The notes beneath the pieces were generated by a model. That model was not told where the DNA came from. It ran no database searches and worked only from the letters and a program-made list of their open reading frames with translations. Below, in pieces: positions 14,964 to 22,393 of a stretch of DNA of 22,393 nucleotides. A program made the position numbers and the translations under genes. Location: positions 1-22,393 of the forward strand of contig CATXUX010000046.1 of the NCBI GenBank assembly GCA_958402795.1. The letters are read 5' to 3'. This DNA comes from an uncultured Lachnospiraceae bacterium (GTDB taxonomy: Bacteria > Bacillota > Clostridia > Lachnospirales > Lachnospiraceae). Within the stretch, counting starts at the first letter, position 1; every line of letters begins with the position of its first letter.

Positions 14964-16496
14964 ATGATTACAATATTGATCGTGGATGATGAGAAGCTGG
15001 ATCGCAACGGTATTAAACTCCTTTTGAGGCGGGAGAAAGAACAGCTTGAAATTCTGGAGGCGCCGAACGGGAAGGCGGCGCTGGGCGTGCTTTCCGAAAA
15101 CAAGGTTGATATCCTGTTTTCGGATATCAAGATGCCGTATATGAATGGTCTGGAACTGACAGAAAAGGCCAGAGGACTGTATCCGAATCTGGAGATCGTG
15201 ATATTCAGCGGATACAATGATTTTACTTTCGCGCGGACGGCGCTGAGGTACGGGGTGACGGATTATGTGCTCAAACCGGTAGATCCGGCGGAATTTCATA
15301 AAACCTACCAGAGAGTGATATCCAATATCAGCAGCCGGCTTGCAGATGAGGAAAAGCAGACCATGCAGGAGGATTACCTGAAAAAGTTTTTTCTGAGTAA
15401 TTATCTGTACACAGGAAATGAAGAATATCGCAGAAACTATGAACAGATCCGCAATACAGGAGGAGAAGAAACAGAAAAAGGTTTTTTGTTTACAAGGATG
15501 TTGCTTATCTCGACTTCCGGAAATCTGTTTGAGACGGAGGAGGATCGTTTTGTTGCCAATCTGAGGATGGAATTGGGGCGGGACATGTATTATCTCAACC
15601 TGAATTCCAGTGAGTCGGTTTTCTTTTTCCGTGAAAAATATACGGATTATGAGGCGCTGGCAGAGCAATTTTATGGTTTCTTCCGGGACAGATATGAGAC
15701 GGAATGCTATCTGGCCGTGAGCCGGGAACTGAATAAGATGGAAGATCTTCCGGCGGAGTTTCAGCGGCTTAGTCAAATGCTGGAAGAGAAATTTTATCAG
15801 CCGAAGCATCATGTGTTCTTCAGTGATACGGATGAGAGAGCCGGGACAGAAGAAGAGACAGAGGACTCGGAGGTACTGCATGCGATCTCGGAAGACATCC
15901 GGCTTCGTGATGTGGCGCGCCTGTGGCAGGATTTCCGAAAGCTGGAGACGAAATACAGAAATGCAAAGCAGTATTCAGAGATGTATGTGAAATTTGTATT
16001 CTCCAGCATCATGAAAGAGATTTTTGAAGAGATGTCTTCTGTGGATGAAAAAGCGCTCTCAAAGAGAGTGGATAAACTCTACCGGTGCCGGACGATCCGT
16101 GACGTGCTGGATATCACAGAGTCCTGCATCCGAGAGCTGGAAACATACTGGGAGGAGACGAACCAGGGATTCCGGAAGGAAGTGGCACAGGTGAAAAACT
16201 ACATATATCATAATTATGACCAGAATCTAAGCGTAGAGATGCTGGCGGAACGTGTCTATTTGTCCGCGGGATATCTAAGCGCGGTATTCAAGGAAGAAAC
16301 CGGAATGAATCTGAACCGGTTTATCCGCGAAGTGCGGATGAACAAGGCAAAGGAACTGCTGGAGACAACCAATATGAAGATTTCACAGATTGCGAAAAAG
16401 GTGGGATTTACAAATACATCGTATTTTTGCAGGAGCTTCCGGGAATTTTTCGGGAACACGCCGGAATCCTGCCGGCGGGGAGAAAACAATGCATAA
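14964..16496 (+). CDS. Two-component response regulator, YesN type with AraC DNA-binding domain
   Basis: The 510-residue protein has an N-terminal receiver domain with acidic residues Asp8-Asp9, the phosphorylated Asp54 in SDIKMP, Ser82 in FSGYND and Lys104 in VLKPVD. A long central region without obvious motifs follows, then a C-terminal AraC-type double helix-turn-helix over about the last 100 residues (VEMLAERVYLSAGYLSAVF through VGFTNTSYFCRSFREFFG). I chose the ATG at 14964, with AAAGGATGG a suitable distance upstream; the ATG at 14955 abuts the AAGG. The stop overlaps the start of the kinase gene by 8 bases. Proteins of this kind usually activate sugar uptake genes, and the importer immediately upstream is the likely target. 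Confidence 0.93.
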   Translation: MITILIVDDEKLDRNGIKLLLRREKEQLEILEAPNGKAALGVLSENKVDILFSDIKMPYMNGLELTEKARGLYPNLEIVIFSGYNDFTFARTALRYGVTDYVLKPVDPAEFHKTYQRVISNISSRLADEEKQTMQEDYLKKFFLSNYLYTGNEEYRRNYEQIRNTGGEETEKGFLFTRMLLISTSGNLFETEEDRFVANLRMELGRDMYYLNLNSSESVFFFREKYTDYEALAEQFYGFFRDRYETECYLAVSRELNKMEDLPAEFQRLSQMLEEKFYQPKHHVFFSDTDERAGTEEETEDSEVLHAISEDIRLRDVARLWQDFRKLETKYRNAKQYSEMYVKFVFSSIMKEIFEEMSSVDEKALSKRVDKLYRCRTIRDVLDITESCIRELETYWEETNQGFRKEVAQVKNYIYHNYDQNLSVEMLAERVYLSAGYLSAVFKEETGMNLNRFIREVRMNKAKELLETTNMKISQIAKKVGFTNTSYFCRSFREFFGNTPESCRRGENNA

Positions 16497-18186
16497 CATG
16501 CTGAAAAAACTGACGCAGAGGTTTAATGATTTAAAGTTCCGTTACAAGATCATCATTCTGACACTGATATCCGCGATGCTTCCGATGGTGATCGTAATCT
16601 GTTACATGCAGTCCGAAATGACGGATATCCTGCGCGAACGGGAGACGGACGCGATGGAACGGTCGGTCGGACAGGCGGTGGATTCGCTTGAAAATCAGGC
16701 GGAGACATATGAAAACCTGATCAACTATCTTTCGTATTCGAAAGATCTCAGAGACGTCCTGAGCCAGAACACGGAGAATGATTACGATACGTATCTCAGG
16801 TATACGGAATCGCTGGATCCCCTGCTTGAGACGCCGCAGATTTATCATCAGGAAATGAAAGGTATTACGATTTATTCAAACAATATTGAGGTCGCTCACG
16901 GCACGACGTTTGTGCCACTGGAAGAAATCGAGAAAGAACCCTGGTCCTCGGGTCTTACTGATACGACATTGCTGGAATGGTCTGTGAAGCGCGGTGCAAA
17001 CAAGGAAATTGTGGCAACAAGGCGGTTGTACGGCGAGAATGATCTGACGGCGATTGTTGCGGTACGGCTGGATTATGACGCGGTGCTGGAACCGTTTGCC
17101 GGGATCTTGTCCGATAATACGGGCGGTCTGGTGTGCGACGAGAATGGAAATGTGATATATGCGGATTACTCTATGGACGAGAAGTACCGCCCGGAAGATG
17201 GGGAATCTCTGGAGTACATCCGAGACAACTATGTCTGTGTGGAAAGGGAGATGGAAGACACCGGCTGGACATTTTGCATGTACCGGCCGGAGGAAGTGCT
17301 CATCCGGTCCGCAAGGACACTCTCTATGCGTAATATTCCGATTATCGTGCTGTGCGTGGCGCTGCTGGCAATATTCAGCGTGGTATTTTCCAGAAGATTG
17401 GTATCAAAACTGGAGCTTCTGACAAAAAATATGAATGAAGTGCAGTTTGGCGTCCGCCGGGTTACCGTCCATGATGATTCGAAAGATGAGGTCGGAACAC
17501 TGGTGCGCGCGTTTTCCCGTATGATGGATGAACTGAACCGGCTGATCTCGGAAGTATATGAGGCGAAGATCAAGCTCCAGGATACGGAACTGCGGGCGCT
17601 CCAGGCGCAGATCAACCCACATTTTCTCTACAACTCACTCTCGATCATCAACTGGAAGGCAATCGAGACTGGGCAGGATGAAATCAGCCGGGTGACGCTG
17701 GATCTGTCCGTGTTTTACCGGACCAGCCTCAATCATGGGGAAACGATGACGACGGTGGAAAATGAGATCAATAACATACGCGCCTATCTGCGAATTCAAC
17801 TGGTGATGCATGATGACAGTTTTTCAGTTGAAGAAGATGTAGATGAAGCAGTATTCCCATGCCGGACGCCGAAACTGATCTTACAGCCTCTCGTGGAAAA
17901 TGCCATCGATCATGGTCTGGATCCATTGGAGCAGGAGGATAAGGTGCTTCGTATTTCTGCGAAGAAAGACGGAGATATGATCGAGCTGCGAGTGGAAGAT
18001 AATGGAAACGGAATGCCGAAAGAAACGGCCAGGAAGATTTTAAGTTATCAGTCTCCGGGGTACGGCGTACATAATGTATATGAACGAATCAAGCTGATTT
18101 ATAAAGAGGAAGGAAGCATGGAGATCCACAGCACAGAGGGGGAAGGTACCCGCGTTGTGATCCGGATTCCGGCTTCCAAGAGGTGA
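16489..18186 (+). CDS. YesM-type sensor histidine kinase
   Basis: This 565-residue membrane sensor has a first span at about 19-38, an extracellular sensing region of about 240 residues, a second span at about 281-302, a HAMP-like linker, the His_kinase domain (PF06580) with QAQINPHFLYNSL and phosphorylated His378, then an HATPase domain with LVENAIDHGL (about 469) and DNGNGM (504-509). It should phosphorylate the response regulator encoded just upstream. The ATG at 16489 has GGCGGGGAG upstream; the frame stays open further upstream but has no ribosome site there. The gene overlaps the regulator gene by 8 bases and is followed after 3 bases by a binding-protein gene, so the three are tightly coupled. 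Confidence 0.94.
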   Translation: MHNMLKKLTQRFNDLKFRYKIIILTLISAMLPMVIVICYMQSEMTDILRERETDAMERSVGQAVDSLENQAETYENLINYLSYSKDLRDVLSQNTENDYDTYLRYTESLDPLLETPQIYHQEMKGITIYSNNIEVAHGTTFVPLEEIEKEPWSSGLTDTTLLEWSVKRGANKEIVATRRLYGENDLTAIVAVRLDYDAVLEPFAGILSDNTGGLVCDENGNVIYADYSMDEKYRPEDGESLEYIRDNYVCVEREMEDTGWTFCMYRPEEVLIRSARTLSMRNIPIIVLCVALLAIFSVVFSRRLVSKLELLTKNMNEVQFGVRRVTVHDDSKDEVGTLVRAFSRMMDELNRLISEVYEAKIKLQDTELRALQAQINPHFLYNSLSIINWKAIETGQDEISRVTLDLSVFYRTSLNHGETMTTVENEINNIRAYLRIQLVMHDDSFSVEEDVDEAVFPCRTPKLILQPLVENAIDHGLDPLEQEDKVLRISAKKDGDMIELRVEDNGNGMPKETARKILSYQSPGYGVHNVYERIKLIYKEEGSMEIHSTEGEGTRVVIRIPASKR

Positions 18187-18189
18187 CCG

Positions 18190-19941
18190 ATGAAGAGCAG
18201 GAAAAGCAAGGCAGACAGAAAGAAGAAAAACCGGAGATCTGCAATCTTTGTACGCACGGGTTTTGCAGTGCTTTTTACCACGGCTGCCTTTGCGGGGATG
18301 GCGGTAAAGGATTTGACAGCTGCGGAAAACGACGGAAACATGTGGCAGGAAGAACTTCTTTTGAGCCGGGAGATGGATGCAGACGGCACGGCAAAAGCAT
18401 GGGAAAATGCCGCGCATACACCTTATGGGAGATATCCGGAGACTGTAACGTACACGTTGGGAAAAATCTCCGGGGAGAATCAGTCGAATCTTCCGGCGGG
18501 AGAAACTTATGAAGATAATGCATACACACGGTATCTTCTGGAAATGCTGAATATTCAGAACGAAGATGTGTTTGAACTGGAGGGGACAGCATATGAGCAG
18601 GCGCTTGAGGTGGCGATCGCAGATAATGACATTCCCGATGTGCTGGTCGTGCAGGGGCGCGACAACCTGAAGAAATTAGTGGAGAAAGGTCTTGTGGAAG
18701 ACTTGACGGCGACATATGAAGAGTGCACGACAGAACGCATCAAGGAAATGTATGAGAGCTATGGAGACGGACTTCTCAATTCCGCTATATTTGACGGAAA
18801 ACTGTACGCCTTTCCCGACACTGTCATAGACAATGGCTCCATGTTGCTCTGGATGCGGGAGGACTGGATCCAAGAACTGGGACTGGAAGAACCGGAAACA
18901 CTGGAAGAAGCCATGGAGATCGTGCGGCAGTTTGTAAAAGCGGACATGGCGGGGGACGGTACGACGGTCGGACTTGCCTGCAGTGCGGACATGGTGGCGG
19001 ACAGCAGGACCACATATGGTGTGAATCCGATTTTTACAGAGTTTGGGGCGGCTCCCGGCGAATGGACGCTGGATGAGAACGGGAATGTGGTGTACGGCTC
19101 GGTCACGCAGGAAACAAAGGAAGCACTGATCTATCTGAACGAGCTTTACGAAAGCGGTGTGATCGATGAGCGCTTTCTGCTCAGGAAAACAGAAAATCTG
19201 AACGATATGGTTGCGGAAGGAAAATGCGGCGCCGTATTCGGATACTGGTGGGCGCCGAATAATCCGCTTAGTTCCACAAATAAAGCAGACCAGTCGGCAG
19301 TCTGGAAACCTTATCTGCTGACCGGGCAGGAGAAATGCCGGACACTGGAATCCTATACGGACTGGCAGTATGTCGTTGTCCGCAAGGGGTATGAGTATCC
19401 GGAGGTCGTGGCGAAGCAGCTCAGCGTACTCTTTGATTATACCAGATACGAGGACCGCAATGCGTCTGAGATCAATGATTACTTTTCGCAGAATGTAGAT
19501 CCGACGGCACGGCCGGTCAATATCAATGTGGATTACTGGGACGGTCTGTACCGTACTACAGATCATATCCTGGCGGCAATGAATAAAGAAATCCGTGTGC
19601 AGGATCTGACGGGGATTGAGAAAGCATATTATCTGACAAGTAAGTCTTACATGGACGGTTCGTTGACCACGGTCAATGGCTGGGCGGCGTATGCATCGCG
19701 GATTCAGGCTGTGGGACTGCTCTCAGAGTCCGGGCGCGGTACACAGCGGATTTCCATGGGTGATGCGGACGGAGAGATTCCGCAGGATTTACGAAAACTG
19801 GAAACAGAAACATTTCTTCAGATCGTCTGCGGTGTACAGAATGCAGATTATTTTGACGAATTTGTAGTAAAATGGTATGCATCCGGCGGAGAGGCACTGA
19901 CGCAGGAAGTACAGGCAGGGTATGAAAGCACACTGCAGTGA
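18190..19941 (+). CDS. LplA-like extracellular solute-binding protein, probably membrane anchored
   Basis: This 583-residue protein resembles the large LplA/YtcQ-type solute-binding proteins, with LLWMREDWIQELGL followed by EPETLEEAMEIVRQF as a recognisable segment. The N-terminus has about 16 mostly basic residues, then a hydrophobic stretch at about 18-40. There is no lipobox cysteine, unlike the binding protein at 11668, so it is either secreted after signal cleavage or kept as an N-terminal anchor. AAGAGGTGA before the ATG overlaps the end of the kinase gene, with only 3 bases between the genes. No permease or ATPase gene follows. The tight link to the kinase suggests an accessory sensor presenting ligand to it, as XylFII does for LytS in Clostridium beijerinckii; this is inference. 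Confidence 0.88.
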   Translation: MKSRKSKADRKKKNRRSAIFVRTGFAVLFTTAAFAGMAVKDLTAAENDGNMWQEELLLSREMDADGTAKAWENAAHTPYGRYPETVTYTLGKISGENQSNLPAGETYEDNAYTRYLLEMLNIQNEDVFELEGTAYEQALEVAIADNDIPDVLVVQGRDNLKKLVEKGLVEDLTATYEECTTERIKEMYESYGDGLLNSAIFDGKLYAFPDTVIDNGSMLLWMREDWIQELGLEEPETLEEAMEIVRQFVKADMAGDGTTVGLACSADMVADSRTTYGVNPIFTEFGAAPGEWTLDENGNVVYGSVTQETKEALIYLNELYESGVIDERFLLRKTENLNDMVAEGKCGAVFGYWWAPNNPLSSTNKADQSAVWKPYLLTGQEKCRTLESYTDWQYVVVRKGYEYPEVVAKQLSVLFDYTRYEDRNASEINDYFSQNVDPTARPVNINVDYWDGLYRTTDHILAAMNKEIRVQDLTGIEKAYYLTSKSYMDGSLTTVNGWAAYASRIQAVGLLSESGRGTQRISMGDADGEIPQDLRKLETETFLQIVCGVQNADYFDEFVVKWYASGGEALTQEVQAGYESTLQ

Positions 19942-19957
19942 CAGAAAGGATAAGATT

Positions 19958-21532
19958 ATGTGGGGAAAAAGAAGAATCATCGCAGGACTTCTGGCAGGAC
20001 TCATGTTAGTCTGCCCTATGTTCCCAGCGCATGCGGAAGAAGACGGGATGGCAGACAATGATGCAGGTGTGAGCACGGAGGACGCGACATCAGACAGTGC
20101 GGCTGCGGACGGAGAAGAAAAGTCGCCGGAAGAGATTGCCGCAGAAGAAGAGGCTGCCAGAAAGCAGGCTTCTTATGATACCCCGGCAGACAGCAACAGC
20201 CTGGAGAACTGGCCGGCGGGACCCAATGTTTACGCGGCGTCGGCGATTGTGATGGATATGGACAGCGGCGCGGTGCTGTACAGCAAAAAGAGTGACGAGC
20301 AGCATTACCCGGCGAGTATCACGAAACTTCTGACGGTGCTGGTCGCGCTGGAAAATGCAGATCTTACGGATACCATTACATTTTCACAGGAGAGCATTGA
20401 CATTCTGAGCTGGGACGACGCGAATATTGCGATGAAACCGGGAGAACAGATCAGCCTGAATGACGCGCTGTACGCGGTGCTGCTTGCCTCGGCAAACGAA
20501 GTATCCTATGCGGTTGCGGAAAATGTCGGCAATACGATGGGAGTCGGATACCAGGGGTTCATTGACCGCATGAATGAGCGGGCGGCGGAGCTTGGCTGCA
20601 CCGGATCCCACTGGGTGAACGCGAACGGCCTGCACGATGAACAGCATTATACGACCGCCTATGACATGGCGCTGATCGCGTCGGCGGTCTATCAGCAGGA
20701 GCAGTTCCGCACGATCATGGGGACGCTGGAATACCGGATCGGAAAGACGGCGATGACTGACGAGGAGCGGGTATTTCAGCAGAATCATAAGATGCTGTGG
20801 CCGGAAAACTACTATTATTATGAGTATTGCACCGGCGGGAAGACCGGATATACCGACCAGTCCGGGACAACACTTGTAACGATGGCAGATAACGGTACGA
20901 TGCGTCTTGCGGCAGTCGTTTTGGCGGATTACGGCGTAGACGCCTATGACGATACCCGCGCGATGATGGATTACGCATTTGCAAATTTTACAAAAGTGAA
21001 GCTGGAAGAACAGAATTTGCCGGAGGATATTGAAAGCTATTCCGATCCGGAGGCATATGTGGTGCTTCCGGCGGGGGTGGAATTTTCCGATCTGGATCTG
21101 GAGATTCAGGAGTCAGCGGAAACGCAGGAGAACACAGCAATGGAAGATTCGGCGGCAGGGCTTTCTACGGTTGCCGGAACGGGCGTAAGCGGAGCTGGCG
21201 AGGAAAATACGGTTGGCGAGGACTCCAGGCTGGCGACTGTGGTGTACACGTATCAGGGACAGCAGGTCGGACAGGCAGAGGTGACGCTGAGCGACCTCTA
21301 TTATGAAAAGAAGGCAGAAGCCGGGAACAGTACAGAGCAGGAAACAGCGGATACGGCAGGAGACGAAACGGAGACAACGTCTTCCGACATGTCAATGGGA
21401 ACGGCACTGGCGATTGCCGCAGCCATAGCGGTGGTGGCGGCGCTGATTCTGTGGGGACTGGTACGCCGGAAAAGAAAGGCACTGGCAAAAAAGAGAAGAA
21501 GGCAGCGAAAGAGAGACCGAAGGAGAAGATGA
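19958..21532 (+). CDS. D-alanyl-D-alanine carboxypeptidase (peptidase S11, DacF/PBP5 type)
   Basis: The 524-residue enzyme trims the terminal D-Ala from peptidoglycan stem peptides. The three penicillin-binding motifs are intact: SITK (Ser120, Lys123), SAN (178-180) and KTG (295-297). A signal peptide ends at PAHA-EE (about residue 26), followed by about 60 acidic and Ala-rich residues before the catalytic domain. The C-terminus differs from the usual amphipathic anchor: a Glu/Thr-rich linker, one strong membrane span (about 480-500) and a roughly 20-residue tail made almost wholly of Lys and Arg. I chose the ATG at 19958, with AGAAAGGA upstream. It follows the binding-protein gene by 16 bp without a terminator, so it probably belongs to the same operon. 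Confidence 0.93.
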   Translation: MWGKRRIIAGLLAGLMLVCPMFPAHAEEDGMADNDAGVSTEDATSDSAAADGEEKSPEEIAAEEEAARKQASYDTPADSNSLENWPAGPNVYAASAIVMDMDSGAVLYSKKSDEQHYPASITKLLTVLVALENADLTDTITFSQESIDILSWDDANIAMKPGEQISLNDALYAVLLASANEVSYAVAENVGNTMGVGYQGFIDRMNERAAELGCTGSHWVNANGLHDEQHYTTAYDMALIASAVYQQEQFRTIMGTLEYRIGKTAMTDEERVFQQNHKMLWPENYYYYEYCTGGKTGYTDQSGTTLVTMADNGTMRLAAVVLADYGVDAYDDTRAMMDYAFANFTKVKLEEQNLPEDIESYSDPEAYVVLPAGVEFSDLDLEIQESAETQENTAMEDSAAGLSTVAGTGVSGAGEENTVGEDSRLATVVYTYQGQQVGQAEVTLSDLYYEKKAEAGNSTEQETADTAGDETETTSSDMSMGTALAIAAAIAVVAALILWGLVRRKRKALAKKRRRQRKRDRRRR

Positions 21533-21538
21533 AGCTGT

Positions 21539-22393
21539 CTATTTTGTGCTTGTACTGGATAATCGGTACTGCCTTGGAGTCATATGGTATTGTTTTTTAA
21601 AGCATTTGTAGAAATGAGTCGTATTTGTAAATTTTAATTTTTCCATAATCTCCATAATGGAAGCCGTCGAATTTGTCAATAAATAGGCGGCTTTTTTCAT
21701 GCAGAAAGTCAGACCGTAATCATAAAGACAGAGTCCGGTATATTTTTTGATGATCGTGTTAATATAGTTTCCGCTGTAATTCAGGGCAGCTTCCAATTCG
21801 GCGCGTGTAATTCTACCATCCGTGTCCTCCATCAGATGGCTGATATGAGAGAAGAGGAGAAAGTCTGTTCCGGATGTCACATGAATGGGAGTGATATGGA
21901 ACTGTTCGGGTTGAGATAAGTAATCGAACAGTTCCAGAAGCATCCCATTAATGACGTATGTGGAACCCGGTCTGGGGTACAAGATCGCCCGCAGAATATT
22001 ATCTGTAAGGGCATGTAAAGTGCGGTACCAGCCATTATTACTGAGTCCAGGGAAAATATCCAGATATTCTTTCGTATCCGGGGCTGCCAGATTATTCAGC
22101 ATAAAACGGAGGATGGGGTTGTCCGCTGGATGCTCAATGTCCGGGAAATAGGATTTCTGCTCATCCTCAGCCAGATTTTTGACCAGTTCTTTTGAGAGAC
22201 CAATAAAAAGTAAAGTTGCCTTAGAGTGAAAGAGTTCTTTGTGGATGATGTTCTGGTTCATCAGGCAACAACTTCCACTGCCAAATATATACTCTGTCTG
22301 CTCAATCTGCTGTCGTATTTCACCGTCAAGAACGATCAACTTGAGTTTCCGCAGTTCTGTCCACATAACCACCATCAGACTATGCCGGTTATG
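21539..22393 (-). CDS. AraC-family transcriptional regulator, cupin type (5' end outside the window)
   Basis: The reading frame is open to the window edge: HNRHSL lies in frame before the first ATG at 22375, with no stop or ribosome site there, so the gene probably continues beyond 22393. The visible 284 residues begin within a cupin-like ligand-binding domain (KLIVLDGEIRQQIEQ, then GSCCLMNQNIIHKE). They end in an AraC-type double helix-turn-helix (RAELEAALNYSGNYINTIIKKYTG through TNTTHFYKCFKKQYHMTPRQYR). The effector and targets are unknown. The gene converges on the carboxypeptidase gene with a 6-bp gap and no terminator hairpin between them. Confidence 0.88.
   Translation of the reverse strand, partial: HNRHSLMVVMWTELRKLKLIVLDGEIRQQIEQTEYIFGSGSCCLMNQNIIHKELFHSKATLLFIGLSKELVKNLAEDEQKSYFPDIEHPADNPILRFMLNNLAAPDTKEYLDIFPGLSNNGWYRTLHALTDNILRAILYPRPGSTYVINGMLLELFDYLSQPEQFHITPIHVTSGTDFLLFSHISHLMEDTDGRITRAELEAALNYSGNYINTIIKKYTGLCLYDYGLTFCMKKAAYLLTNSTASIMEIMEKLKFTNTTHFYKCFKKQYHMTPRQYRLSSTSTK

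Noticed and set aside
16390..16488. Upstream extension of the sensor kinase to an ATG at 16390
   Set aside because: It would overlap the response regulator by about 100 bases, adds residues unlike the family, and has no ribosome site, whereas the ATG at 16489 does.

Overview
The window looks like chromosomal DNA from a gut-type Clostridia bacterium, most likely Lachnospiraceae. Grounds for this are AGGAGG-type ribosome sites at nearly every start, an LLAGC lipoprotein signal with an ABC sugar importer that lacks its own ATPase, a YesM/YesN-type two-component pair with an LplA-like binding protein, an AAA_35-type ATPase, and moderate GC. The species cannot be named from sequence alone. I see no rRNA, tRNA, CRISPR array, insertion sequence or phage gene.

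Region 1 (1-3950, minus strand): a 16-G tract near the window edge, then a sugar phosphate isomerase/epimerase, an AraC-family regulator with a strong intrinsic terminator behind it, and an AAA-type ATPase whose C-terminal PD-(D/E)XK nuclease-like domain appears cut short. The ATPase and AraC genes are 13 bp apart and probably share a promoter at 3861-3889. A 26-bp dyad sits over the likely isomerase promoter.

Region 2 (4000-10925, plus strand): a complete high-affinity potassium uptake operon in the order small ORF (36 aa), kdpF, kdpA, kdpB, kdpC, kdpD. It is preceded by an extended -10 promoter and a 19-bp leader hairpin. KdpD lacks the whole histidine kinase module and no kdpE follows. Its USP domain nevertheless carries a perfect copy of the c-di-AMP-binding motif SXS-X20-FTAXY. 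The operon therefore looks set up for potassium control without phosphotransfer through KdpE.

Region 3 (10927-11585): a ferritin with its own promoter and a clear terminator.

Region 4 (11600-14830): a carbohydrate-type ABC importer (lipoprotein binding protein and two permeases) with a stem-loop between the binding protein and permease genes. No ATPase is encoded, so a shared ATPase elsewhere is expected.

Region 5 (14839-21532): an apparent four-gene operon with its own promoter and a leader hairpin. It encodes an AraC-type response regulator, a YesM-type sensor kinase, a second extracellular binding protein without lipobox or permeases, and a membrane-anchored D-alanyl-D-alanine carboxypeptidase. 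The second binding protein may be an accessory sensor for the kinase, and the importer just upstream is the obvious candidate target. The carboxypeptidase is an unexpected partner.

Region 6 (21539-22393, minus strand): a second AraC-family regulator with a cupin-like N-terminus, cut by the window edge and converging on the carboxypeptidase gene with a 6-bp gap.
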